This document shows, in pieces, positions 56,250-64,000 of a stretch of 64,000 nucleotides of DNA; the first letter of the stretch is position 1, and each line of letters begins with the position of its first letter. The DNA lies in assembly GCA_963808775.1 (NCBI GenBank), contig CAWEGR010000003.1:186001-250000 (forward strand), given 5' to 3'. Both the position numbers and the translations under genes were made by a program. The DNA is from JACVRW01 sp963808775. Lineage in GTDB: Bacteria; Actinomycetota; Thermoleophilia; Solirubrobacterales; Thermoleophilaceae. Below the pieces are notes generated by a model. The model saw only the letters and a program-made list of their open reading frames with translations, had not been told where the DNA came from and did not search any database.

Positions 56250-57095
56250 CAGAGCTCGCCTCCCTGGCCGCCGGCGCTCTGCTGTTGCTGCTGGTCGCGC
56301 CGCGCCGCGCCCGCCTCCGCCTCGGCGGCACCCTGCTTGCCGAGGTAGGCCTCCACGACTCGCGGGTTGGCGCGCACCTCCTCGGGTGTTCCCTCGGCGA
56401 TCTTCTGGCCGTGATCGAGCACCGTGATCCGCTCGGAGACGCCCATCACGACCTGCATGTCGTGCTCGATCAGCAGGATCGTCAGGCCGCGCTCGTCGCG
56501 CAGCTTGTGCATGAAGTCGGTGAGCTCCGCGGACTCCTGCGGGTTCATCCCGGCCGTCGGCTCGTCGAGAAGCAGGAGCTTCGGGTCGGACGAGAGAGCG
56601 CGCGCGATCTCGAGGCGGCGCTGGTCGCCGTAGGACAGGTTGATGGACATCGCCTCGTGCTGGCTCTCGTCGATCCCGCAGTAGTTGAGGACCTCGCGCG
56701 CCTTTTCCATCACGTCGCGCTCCTCGCGCCGCACCCGCGGCAAGCGGAAGATCGAGCCGAACAGTCCCGGCGCGCATGCGCGCGTGCTGACCGACCATCA
56801 CGTTCTCGAGCGCCGTCATCGTGCCGAACAGGCGGATGTTCTGGAACGTGCGCGCCACGCCGTCCTTCATGATCAGGTCGGGCCGGCGGCCGGTGATGTT
56901 GCGCCCGTCGAACGAGATCCGCCCGTAGGTCGGCTTGTAGAGGCCCGTGAGCATGTTGAAGAACGTCGTCTTGCCCGCGCCGTTCGGCCCGATGATCGAG
57001 ACGATCGACTTGTCCGGGATCTCGAACGAGATGTCCTCGACCGCGACGAGTCCGCCGAACACCTTCGAGACGCTCTCCGCCGTGAGCAGGCTCAT
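56249..57095 (-). CDS. livG: Branched-chain amino-acid ABC transporter ATPase LivG (one frameshift)
   Basis: About 280 residues. Walker A is IIGPNGAGKTTFFNMLTG. Diagnostic LivG sequence RTFQNIRLFGTMTALENVMV is followed by NLSYGDQRRLEIARAL (signature), LLLDEPTAGMNPQES (Walker B) and LLIEHDMQVVMGVSERI. A Gln-rich tail closes the protein. One extra base near 56765 breaks the frame between HARMRAG and LFGSIFRLPRVRREE. ATG 57095 overlaps the livM stop (ATGA). It pairs with LivF to hydrolyse ATP. Confidence 0.92.
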
Positions 57096-58417
57096 GCGCG
57101 CGCCTCGAACATGGTCTCGCCACCGCCCATCTCGGTGTCCCCGATGCCCTCCTTGAGCTCGATGGCCCGCCTTCGCTCCGGGATCAGCCCCTCGGGTCTC
57201 AGGATCATCATGATCACGAGCAGGAAGCCGAAGATCCCGAACGACAGCTCCGTGAGGTCGAAGTCGAGCCCGACCTTGGACGGGTAGTTGTTGAAGACGT
57301 CCGGGATCAGGTTGTTGTTGATGAACGAGAGCACGATCGCGCCGAGCACGACGCCCTCGATCGAGCCGAGTCCGCCGAGGATCACCATCGCGAGCACGAA
57401 GATCGAGAACGAGAACGCGAACTGGTCGGCGTTCACCGTGTTCAGGTACGACGCGATGAAGACGCCGGTGAAGCCGCCGAACGCCGCTCCCGTCCCGTAG
57501 GCGAGCAGCTTCGCCTTGACGAGCGGCACGCCCATCGAGGCGGCCGCCACCTCGTCCTCGCGCAGCGCGATCCAGGCGCGCCCGAGACGCGAGTCCCGCA
57601 GCCGGTAGTTCACGAACAGCGCGACGAACACCATCGCGAGCGCCACGAAGTACCAGGGTCTGAGCTCGAGCGCTTGGAAGGGTTCGAGGAGCGGCAGGTC
57701 GATCTTGTCGATCGGCGTGATGCCCTGACGCCCGTTCGTGACCTTCTGGCCGGCGATCGTGATCTCGTCGCCGTTGATGACGAGGCGGCCGACGATCTCG
57801 CCGAAGGCGAGCGTGACGATCGCGATGTAGTCGCCCCGCAGGCGCAGGGTGGGCAAGCCGATCAGCATCCCCGCGATCGTCGTGACGATCACCGCGACGA
57901 TGATCACGATCAGGAAGTTCATGTGGATGCCGGGAAGCACCGACGCCGGCTCGCCCACGAACAGCGACAAGCCCTCGCCCCCGCCGGCATCGACGGCGAA
58001 GCCGGACATCAACCAGCCGGCGGTGAGCGCCCCGAGCGCGAAGAAGGCCACGTAGCCGAGGTCGAGCAGTCCGGCGAAGCCGACGATGATGTTGAGGCCG
58101 AGCGCCATGCACGCGTAGGCCAGCGCGAGCGTCGCGTCCTCGATGAAGCCGCCGTCCGATTCCTGGAAGAACGGCAGCAGGATCGCCCAGATGATCAGCG
58201 CGACGATCGTCCCCTTGCGGACGAGGTCGTTCTCGTGGAGGACCGTGCGAGCCGCGATGAGGGCCCACGCGACGAACGCCATGAAGACGCTCATCTCGAT
58301 CTGGTCCGCCATCCAGAGCCCGATCACGAGCCCGACTCCGAGCCCGATCAGCGTGCGCCTGTCGGTCTTCAGGTCCGACCGCGGCGCGGACGGAGCGGCG
58401 GGGGCCTCGGTGCTCAT
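57092..58417 (-). CDS. livM: Branched-chain amino-acid ABC transporter permease LivM
   Basis: A 441-residue membrane protein with about 10 helices. The LivM core includes ALNIIVGFAGLLDLGYVAFF, TLRLRGDYIAIVTLAFGEIV, SRLGRAWIALREDEVAAASM (ATPase-contact EAA-like loop) and FAFSFSIFVLAMVILGGLGS. The N terminus has an extra pair of helices (about 30-95). A C-terminal cytoplasmic tail reads RPEGLIPERRRAIELKEG. ATG 58417 overlaps the livH stop. It is complete, without frameshift. Confidence 0.94.
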   Translation of the reverse strand: MSTEAPAAPSAPRSDLKTDRRTLIGLGVGLVIGLWMADQIEMSVFMAFVAWALIAARTVLHENDLVRKGTIVALIIWAILLPFFQESDGGFIEDATLALAYACMALGLNIIVGFAGLLDLGYVAFFALGALTAGWLMSGFAVDAGGGEGLSLFVGEPASVLPGIHMNFLIVIIVAVIVTTIAGMLIGLPTLRLRGDYIAIVTLAFGEIVGRLVINGDEITIAGQKVTNGRQGITPIDKIDLPLLEPFQALELRPWYFVALAMVFVALFVNYRLRDSRLGRAWIALREDEVAAASMGVPLVKAKLLAYGTGAAFGGFTGVFIASYLNTVNADQFAFSFSIFVLAMVILGGLGSIEGVVLGAIVLSFINNNLIPDVFNNYPSKVGLDFDLTELSFGIFGFLLVIMMILRPEGLIPERRRAIELKEGIGDTEMGGGETMFEARA

Positions 58418-59514
58418 CCGGCCTCCCTCGTCTCCTCGCCGAGCAGGCCCTGCGGGCGGAAGACCATGATCAGGACGAGGTAGGCGAACACGATCGCGGG
58501 AGTCCACTGGCCGCCGATGCGGTTGTCGGAGATCTGCTGGATGATCCCGATGATGAAGCCGCCGAGCACCGCGCCCTGGAGGTTGCCGATGCCGCCCATC
58601 ACCGCGGCGGTGAACGCGATCAGGCCGGCCTGGAAGCCCTGCAAGAACCAGATCGTCGTCTGGTAGAGCGCGTAGATGAGGCCCGCGGCGCCCGCCATGA
58701 GGCCGCCGAGCAGGAACGTCGCCGAGATCGTGGTGTCGACGTTGATGCCCATCAGGCGCGCGGCCTCGGGGTCCTGGGCGGTGGCGCGCATCGCCTTGCC
58801 GAGGCGGCTCTGGTTGACGAAGGTGACGAGCAGGAACACGAGCGGCAGCGTGGCCGCAATGGCCAGCACGTCGCCCTGCGAGACCGACACGCCGCCGATG
58901 GAGAACATCTCCTTCTGCGCGTTGATCAGGTCCGGGATGCCCTCCGGCGAGCCGCCGATCCAGAGGATGCCGACGTTCTGGAGGATGAAGGAGAATCCCA
59001 CCGCCGTGATCAGCGGCGCTAATTTGGGCGCCGATCTCAGCGGCCGGTAGGCCACCCGTTCGATCATCACGTTGAGCATCCCGCTGGCGAGCATCGCCAG
59101 CAGCAGCGTGAGGAAGAGGCCGAGGATGAGGCCACCGGTGCCGGTGGCCGCGGTCAGCCCGATCGTGCCGAAGAACCCGGCCGAGACGAGCGAGCCGATC
59201 ATGAACACCTCGCCGTGGGCGAAGTTGATCAGCTCGATGATCCCGTAGACAAGCGTGTAGCCGAGCGCCACCAGCGCCCAGATCGCCCCGTTCGACAGAC
59301 CGTCGACGATGTTGTTGCCGAGGCGAGCGAGGCTGCCGTCGTCCGAGATGTCCTGGATGCCGTAGACGACCGGCATGACCAGGAGCAGCGCGATCAGCGC
59401 GTACTCGCCGAAGTATTTGCGAATCGTGTCCCCGGTGCTCGCCTTGACCGGCAGGCGCGGGGCTTCAGAACTAGCCTCCAAGATCCTCCCCAGATCCCGT
59501 TCAGCCGGATCCAA
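58414..59514 (-). CDS. livH: Branched-chain amino-acid ABC transporter permease LivH
   Basis: About 366 residues with eight to nine helices. LivH signatures are GLSNGAIWALVALGYTLVYG, IIELINFAHGEVFMIGSLVS, RLGKAMRATAQDPEAARLMG (EAA loop) and AVMGGIGNLQGAVLGGFIIG. Compared with E. coli LivH it carries about 60 extra N-terminal residues, including one hydrophobic helix (YALIALLLVMPVVYGIQ). The start is uncertain: TTG 59514 is the farthest, while TTG 59484 has GGGGAGG just upstream. It is separated from the substrate-binding gene by the 59522-59557 hairpin. Confidence 0.92.
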   Translation of the reverse strand: MDPAERDLGRILEASSEAPRLPVKASTGDTIRKYFGEYALIALLLVMPVVYGIQDISDDGSLARLGNNIVDGLSNGAIWALVALGYTLVYGIIELINFAHGEVFMIGSLVSAGFFGTIGLTAATGTGGLILGLFLTLLLAMLASGMLNVMIERVAYRPLRSAPKLAPLITAVGFSFILQNVGILWIGGSPEGIPDLINAQKEMFSIGGVSVSQGDVLAIAATLPLVFLLVTFVNQSRLGKAMRATAQDPEAARLMGINVDTTISATFLLGGLMAGAAGLIYALYQTTIWFLQGFQAGLIAFTAAVMGGIGNLQGAVLGGFIIGIIQQISDNRIGGQWTPAIVFAYLVLIMVFRPQGLLGEETREAG

Positions 59515-59521
59515 TCAGAAA

Positions 59522-59557
59522 CGGGGGGCGGACGACAACACGGTCGTCCACCCCCCG
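59522..59557 (-). terminator. Stable stem-loop between substrate-binding and livH genes
   Basis: A 14-bp interrupted stem (CGGGGGG, one mismatch, GGACGAC pairing with GTCGTCC and CCCCCCG) has a 6-base loop. On the minus strand it follows the binding-protein stop by 28 bases and is followed by GTTTCTGATT. It may act as a partial terminator or 3'-end stabiliser that lets the binding protein be made in excess over the permease. Confidence 0.7.
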
Positions 59558-59584
59558 CACTGTTTCATGCAGTTACGTCTGGGC

Positions 59585-60866
59585 TCAGCCGCCCTCGGCC
59601 TTCACCGTCTCGCCGAAGACGAGCTCGCCGTCCTTGATCGTGTAGACGCCGTAATCCGTCAGCGTCGTGTCGCCGTTCTCGTCGATGTCGTAGGTGCCGA
59701 GCACCGACTCACGACCCTTCGTGTTGAACAGCGCGTCGATCATCGCCTGCTTGTCCGAGCAGTCCGGACCCAGCTGCTCACAGGTGTCGAGGACCAGCTT
59801 CATGGCCTCGTAGCCGTAGATGGCGTAGGGATCCGGGTTGGCCTCGCCGTACTTCGCCTCGTAGTCGTCGAAGAACTTCTGGCCCTCCGCCGGATACTGG
59901 TCAGGCGAAAGCGTGGCGACCGTGACCTTCGTCTTGGCCGCCACGTTGGCGGGGATACCGCCCTCCTTCGGGTCCGCGAAGCCGGACTCGGCCACGCCGT
60001 CAGGCCCGTAGAGCTTGCAGTCCGGGCAAGCGGACTCCACGTCCTTGTACAGCTGGACCGCGCCGTTGCCCGTGATTCCCGAGAACACGAAGCAGTCCGC
60101 GCCCGAGCTCTTGATGGTGGACGCCTGCGAACGGAAGTTCGGGGCCTTCGGGTCGATGCCCTCGTTGCCCGCGATCTCGAGATCCCTGCTCCTTGGCAGC
60201 GATCTCGATGTTGTTCGCAAGACCGGCGCCGTACACCTCCTTGTCGTTCAGGATGTACGCGCTGGTGCAGCCGTCCTTCTTCATGATCGGTGGCGAGCGC
60301 GGCGCCCTGGATCGTGTCCTTCGGAACGATCCGGAGGTAATGCCGCGTGCCCGTCGGGTAGTACTTGTCGGGCTCGCCCTCGTCGGCGCCCGGCTCGTCC
60401 GTCGTCAGACCCACGGCGGTGTTCGCCGGGCTGATCTGGGCGATCGGGACCTCGTTCAGGATCGGGATCGAGATTGCGCTCGCGCCCGAGTTGAACTCGC
60501 CGATGTAGGCAACCGCCGCGTCGTCCTGAGCGACCTTGCGCGCGTTCGCCGAGGTGGCCTCGGGCGTCCACGTACCGGCCTGGGCGGTCGAGTCGTCGAG
60601 CGACGTGTACTTCACCGTCGTCTCGCCGGCCTTTCCACCCGCCTGCTCGAGGGCGAGCTTGATGCCCTCGACCATGGCCGTGGTCTGCGGACGCGACGCG
60701 CCCTGGAGCGGAAGCGACGAGTAGACGTCGACCGTCGTCCCACCGCCCTCGCTGCTGCTGTCGCCGCTGTCGCGCTGCTGTCGTCGTCGTCGTCGCCGCA
60801 GGCGGTCATGCCCAGGGCGAAGGCTCCGAGAAGGCAGGCGAACAGTGCCAACCAACGTACCTTCAA
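59585..60866 (-). CDS. Branched-chain amino-acid ABC transporter substrate-binding lipoprotein (frameshifted)
   Basis: About 425 residues. A lipoprotein signal (ACLLGAFALGMTACG, lipobox before Cys) is followed by an Asp/Ser-rich spacer. A type-I periplasmic-binding fold comes next: VDVYSSLPLQGASRPQTTAM, VAYIGEFNSGASAISIPILN, GCTSAYILNDKEVYGAG and YAIYGYEAMKLVLDTCEQLG. Three single-base shifts near 60770, 60288 and 60183 divide it; all domains are otherwise intact. The start is TTG 60866, with GGAGG six bases upstream. It captures the amino-acid ligand outside the membrane for LivHMGF. Confidence 0.86.
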
Positions 60867-60872
60867 AACGTC

Positions 60873-60877
60873 CCTCC
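60873..60877 (-). promoter_or_regulatory. Ribosome-binding site for the TTG start of the substrate-binding gene
   Basis: GGAGG six bases upstream of TTG 60866-60864 on the minus strand. No ATG or GTG is as well placed for the lipoprotein signal, so this decides the start. Confidence 0.65.
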
Positions 60878-60971
60878 TATGGAGATGGCTCCAACCTGGG
60901 CGGGATCCTAAGCAGGCGGGGCGGCGATACGCGGTGCGGGGCCGCGCCTTAACCGGGAGACAATCTCCTCT

Positions 60972-62208
60972 TCACCCCAGCACGCGAACGAACTCGAAGC
61001 GGCCGTCCTGCAGCGCGTAGAGCGCGAATCGAGCCCCGTCGACGTCCCCCGTGCCGCGCATCCTGTAGGCCCCGAGCGGGGAGCGCCGCTCGCGCATATC
61101 GAGTGCGGCGGTGCGGACCGCCGCCCGGTCGCGCCCGCCCTTCTCGATCGCGTCGAGCACGAGCCGCATGGACTCGTAGCCGTAGACCGCCTCGGGCCGC
61201 GCGGCGGCGGAGCCGGCCTCGTGCTCGATCCGCCCGCAGCAGGCGGCGCGCGCTCGCCGGCAGGGCGCCGGCGGGCGGCACGGGGTCGAGCAGCTCCACG
61301 CTCACGGGCGCCGAGGGGATCGGCGCCGACGCGTCGCGAGCCCGCAGCCCGGCGGCCGTGTAGAGCGGCACGCCCGGCATCTGGTCGTCGATGGCGGCGA
61401 GCAGGCGGCCGCTGCCCGGGCCGGCGATCCCCGCGTAGACGACCGCGTCGGGACGCGCCTTCGCGAGCGCGCGGGCGATGTCGGGGATCTCCTCGACATC
61501 GCCCCGGTACTCCTCGGACGCCACGGGCTCCGGGCCGTCGCGGCGCGCGCGGGCGAGGACCTGCGCGGCGAACTCGCGGGCGTAGACGTCCTGGTCGAAC
61601 ACGATCGCGAGGCGCTCAGCCCCACGCGAGCGGATCAGCTCGAGCAGCACCTCGACCTCGAGCAGGTCGCTCGGGACGAGCCGCGCGAAGTTGCGCTCAC
61701 CCGTCGGCTGGAGGCGCTCGGGCGCCGAGCGCGGCCGGCCGGGCGGGGTGCGCGTGATGCTCGTGAGGCCGTCGAGGGGCGACACCTGCAGCAGGTGGGC
61801 GTCGTTCGTCAGCGGCGCCGACACCGCCGACGCTCCGTAGGCGAGCTCGCCGATGTAGGCGATGGCCTTCGGGTCGTCCGCCGCGCGGTCCGCGTTCTCG
61901 CTCACGGGGCCGGGCGACCACGGGGCCTGCTCCTCGCCGGGCTCCGCGGCCTCGGTCGCGGACAGCGGCACGAGCTCGATCCGAAGCCCGGCCGCACGGC
62001 CCCGGGCGTCCGCGAGCGCGAGTCGCGCACCGGCCTCGACGGCGCGCGCGGCGGGCGCCGAGACCCCCTGCCTGGGCAGGCTGAGGTAGACCCGTGCCGT
62101 GTCGCCCGCGACGGTGGTGGAGCCCTCGCCGGCGCCGTCCTCGCCCAGACAACCCGCCAGCGCGAGCAGACACAGGAGGGGTGCGGGCGTCCAGCGCAAG
62201 CCGATCAA
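60972..62208 (-). CDS. Second ABC-type substrate-binding lipoprotein (frameshifted)
   Basis: About 411 residues, similar in layout to the downstream binding protein. The signal/lipobox LLCLLALAGCLG is followed by VYLSLPRQGVSAPAARAVEA, KAIAYIGELAYGASAVSAPL and ERLAIVFDQDVYAREFAAQV. A conserved MRLVLDAIEKGG-DRAAVRTA region lies near the C terminus. One shift near 61240 separates the last domain. The start may be TTG 62208 or TTG 62199, only 16-25 bases from the divergent pfkA ATG. Small palindrome GGAGA-CAA-TCTCC (60956-60968) follows its stop. It may give the transporter a second specificity. Confidence 0.78.
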
Positions 62209-62224
62209 GTTATCTTGCGCGCCG

Positions 62225-63256
62225 ATGCGTATCGGCGTACTCACCGGAGGTGGCGACTGCCCCGGCCTGAACGCCGTCATCCGCGCGATCGTGCGGCGCG
62301 GGATCGACGGCCACGGACAGGCGATCGTCGGCTTCCGCGACGGCTGGCGCGGTCCGATCGAGAACGCCTACGAGGAGCTCACGATCGAGTCGACGCGCGG
62401 CATCCTCCCGCGCGGCGGCACGATCCTGCGCTCGTCCCGGACGAACCCCTTCAAGCAGGATGACGGCCCCGAGCGGATCCGCGAGAGCATGCAGACGCTC
62501 AACCTGAACGGGCTGATCGCGATCGGCGGCGAGGACACGCTCGGCGCGGCGGCTCGCCTCCACGGCGAGCACGGGCTGCCGGTGCTCGGCGTGCCGAAGA
62601 CGATCGACAACGACCTCGGCGGGACCGACATGACGTTCGGATTCGACACCGCCGTCCAGATCGCGTCGGACGCGATCGATCGGCTCCACACCACGGCCGA
62701 GTCACACAACCGCGTGATGATCGTGGAGGTGATGGGCCGGCACGCGGGCTGGATCGCGCTTCACTCCGGCCTCGCCGGCGGCGCCGACGTGATCCTGATC
62801 CCGGAGCGGCCCTTCGACGTCGACGAGGTCTGCCGGCTGATCCGCCGCCGGCATTCGCGCGGGCGCTACTTCTCGATCGTCGTCGTCGCCGAGGGCGCCC
62901 TGCCGAAGGAGGGCACGATGGAGACGCTCGAGGGCGGCACGGACGAGTTCGGGCACGCGCGGCTCGGCGGCATCGGGCAGCGGCTCGAGCGCGAGATCGA
63001 GTCACGCACGGGCTTCGAGTCGCGCGCCACCGTGCTCGGCCACATCCAGCGCGGCGGCACGCCGACCGCGTTCGACCGCGTGCTCGCCACCCGGCTCGGC
63101 CTGGCGGCCGTCGACGCGGCGAACGAGGAGAACTGGGGCATGATGCCCGCGCTGCGGGGCACGCGCATCGAACTCGTCGCGATGTCCGAGGCGGTGGCGG
63201 AGCTGCGCACCGTCCCGCCCGAGGACTACGCGGCGGCCGAGGCGTTCTTCGGCTAG
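62225..63256 (+). CDS. pfkA: 6-phosphofructokinase, mixed-substrate group III, predicted PPi-dependent
   Basis: A 343-residue enzyme phosphorylating fructose-6-phosphate. Motifs are GVLTGGGDCPGLNAVIRAIV, the donor site AIGGEDTLGAAARL (residues 99-112), catalytic PKTIDNDLGGTD, MIVEVMGRHAGWIA and LGHIQRGGTPTAFDR. Residue 104 is Asp and 125 is Lys. In characterised PFKs Gly at the 104 site goes with ATP use, whereas Asp plus Lys is the pyrophosphate-using combination, as in the Amycolatopsis PPi-PFK. PPi use is therefore predicted, not shown. ATG 62225 is very close to the divergent gene, so the transcript may be nearly leaderless. Confidence 0.93.
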   Translation: MRIGVLTGGGDCPGLNAVIRAIVRRGIDGHGQAIVGFRDGWRGPIENAYEELTIESTRGILPRGGTILRSSRTNPFKQDDGPERIRESMQTLNLNGLIAIGGEDTLGAAARLHGEHGLPVLGVPKTIDNDLGGTDMTFGFDTAVQIASDAIDRLHTTAESHNRVMIVEVMGRHAGWIALHSGLAGGADVILIPERPFDVDEVCRLIRRRHSRGRYFSIVVVAEGALPKEGTMETLEGGTDEFGHARLGGIGQRLEREIESRTGFESRATVLGHIQRGGTPTAFDRVLATRLGLAAVDAANEENWGMMPALRGTRIELVAMSEAVAELRTVPPEDYAAAEAFFG

Positions 63257-63453
63257 AGCGCCCCGCCGTGGTCTTCCACGGTCATGGGCTCGCGGCGCAG
63301 CATCTTGTTCAGGAACGGCTTGACCATCACGAAGGCGGCTGCGCAGACGACCATGAACACGGTCAGCAGGAACGCGTCGAACGCCTTGATCCCGAACGCC
63401 CAGGCGCAGATCCACCAGACGAGCCCGATGGACAGCGTGACGAGAACGGCCAT
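63253..63453 (-). CDS. Small two-helix membrane protein
   Basis: A 66-residue protein with TM1 at about 3-21 (VLVTLSIGLVWWICAWAFG) and TM2 at about 24-46 (FDAFLLTVFMVVCAAAFVMV). A basic cytoplasmic-type segment and a short acidic tail follow (MLRREPMTVEDHGGAL). ATG 63453 overlaps the stop of the SnoaL-like gene (TGATG). Its own stop shares the palindrome CTAG with the pfkA stop on the other strand. I recognise no named family. Coupling to the SnoaL-like protein suggests one operon. Confidence 0.7.
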   Translation of the reverse strand: MAVLVTLSIGLVWWICAWAFGIKAFDAFLLTVFMVVCAAAFVMVKPFLNKMLRREPMTVEDHGGAL

Positions 63454-63995
63454 CAGCCGTTGCCCCGGCGCTCGGCGATCTTGAGGCGCGCCTTCGTGAG
63501 CGCGTTGAAGGCGCTCTTCATGGCCTTCTCGGCGCCCGAGTCCTGCGGCGGCATCATCCCGACCTGGCGCGCGAACGCCATGCCGTCGTAGTAGGCGGTG
63601 TTGCTCGTGATGAGCCCGTCCTCGACCTCGAGCAGGTCGAAGCCGCGCATCTCGAGGTGCTTGCCGTTGGCGTCGACGCCCTGGAACGACGATCCCGTGA
63701 AGTTCCCGGTCATGCGCCACTCGACGGCCACCCGGTCGCCCTCGGCGACGAGGCGCTTCAGCGTGGTCTCGGCGTCCGGCACGGCGCCGAAGAGCTCCTC
63801 GAAGAAGGCCTGAATCTCGGCCCGGCCGCGCATGACCCCGATGGGCAGGATCTCCTCGATGCCGTCCTCGCGCAGGTGCTCGGCCATGCCGCGCGGATCG
63901 CGCCGCGCGAGCGCGTCGAAGTAGGAGCGAACGTGCGCCTCGGCGCCGCCCGTCTCGGGCTCTGCGACGACGGTCTCTGAGTCGGAGTCGGCCAT
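63453..63995 (-). CDS. SnoaL/NTF2-like fold protein
   Basis: A 180-residue soluble protein whose central 120 residues form an NTF2-like cone: HVRSYFDALARRDPRGMAEH, GVMRGRAEIQAFFEELFGAV, DRVAVEWRMTGNF and MRGFDLLEVEDGLITSNTAY. The N terminus is acidic and the C terminus is helical and basic. Members include polyketide cyclases, steroid isomerases and non-enzymatic binding proteins. Catalytic residues cannot be assigned. ATG 63995 lies five bases from the window edge, so any upstream operon partner is not visible. Confidence 0.82.
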   Translation of the reverse strand: MADSDSETVVAEPETGGAEAHVRSYFDALARRDPRGMAEHLREDGIEEILPIGVMRGRAEIQAFFEELFGAVPDAETTLKRLVAEGDRVAVEWRMTGNFTGSSFQGVDANGKHLEMRGFDLLEVEDGLITSNTAYYDGMAFARQVGMMPPQDSGAEKAMKSAFNALTKARLKIAERRGNG

Positions 63996-64000
63996 GGTCG

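Overview
The window is a gene-dense, very GC-rich bacterial chromosome segment. GTG and TTG starts are common, cistrons overlap by 4 bp (ATGA, GTGA, TTGA), and there is almost no intergenic space; no gene-free stretch exceeds about 300 bases. The gene set points to an actinobacterial lineage, most likely Thermoleophilia/Solirubrobacterales: Rex, a mixed-substrate-type PFK, an H+-pyrophosphatase, signal-anchored 'TGK-IRNGTVTG' and GPQ-collagen-like proteins, and several Arg-rich secreted proteins. This placement is inference from gene content. No phage, IS element, integrase or CRISPR array was found.

Layout. 0-0.5 kb: end of a secreted protein, then tRNA-Gln. 0.5-12 kb, mostly minus strand: MpaB-like DUF2236 protein, a DUF2945 protein, an FAD/NAD oxidoreductase, two TrkA-type proteins, two amino-acid (APC) permeases fused to universal-stress domains with a 59-aa membrane protein between them, a DadA-like oxidase, and a membrane H+-pyrophosphatase. 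12-15.4 kb: a minus-strand redox/thiol operon (glutaredoxin-like, Rex, YbdK-type carboxylate-amine ligase, DUF1844, MTA phosphorylase). 15.5-20.3 kb: a Na+/H+ antiporter converging on udg-tsaE-tsaB-rimI-tsaD (t6A tRNA modification). 20.3-23.5 kb: DUF2520 dehydrogenase, panC, panB, secreted small protein. 23.5-28.5 kb: acetyltransferase, degenerate GGDEF protein, uvrA, VOC protein. 28.5-41 kb: an extracytoplasmic/copper-protein region (1165-aa LamG protein, His-rich cupredoxin protein, small cupredoxin, parallel beta-helix protein, two-domain multicopper oxidase), interrupted by a membrane pseudokinase, a coiled-coil partner and uvrB. 41-47.5 kb: ABC-F ATPase, PhoD phosphatase, lytic transglycosylase, coaE, rpsA. 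47.5-55.5 kb: geranylgeranyl-reductase-like flavoprotein, YdcZ-type transporter, polA, malic enzyme, TIGR01777 epimerase, AbiEi-DUF559 protein. 55.2-62.2 kb: a full Liv-type branched-chain amino-acid ABC transporter (livF, G, M, H plus two substrate-binding lipoproteins). 62.2-64 kb: a phosphofructokinase with the residues of the PPi-dependent form, a small membrane protein and a SnoaL-like protein.

The main themes are envelope and amino-acid transport, pyrophosphate energetics (H+-PPase plus a predicted PPi-PFK), nucleotide excision repair (uvrA and uvrB, 10 kb apart) and secreted copper proteins.

At least 13 otherwise intact genes are broken by single-base shifts, mostly +1 insertions, at scattered places. 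One such site, near 54296, damages two convergent genes that a single extra base would repair together. I therefore read most of these as assembly or sequencing errors, and I give gene spans across the shifts rather than calling them pseudogenes.
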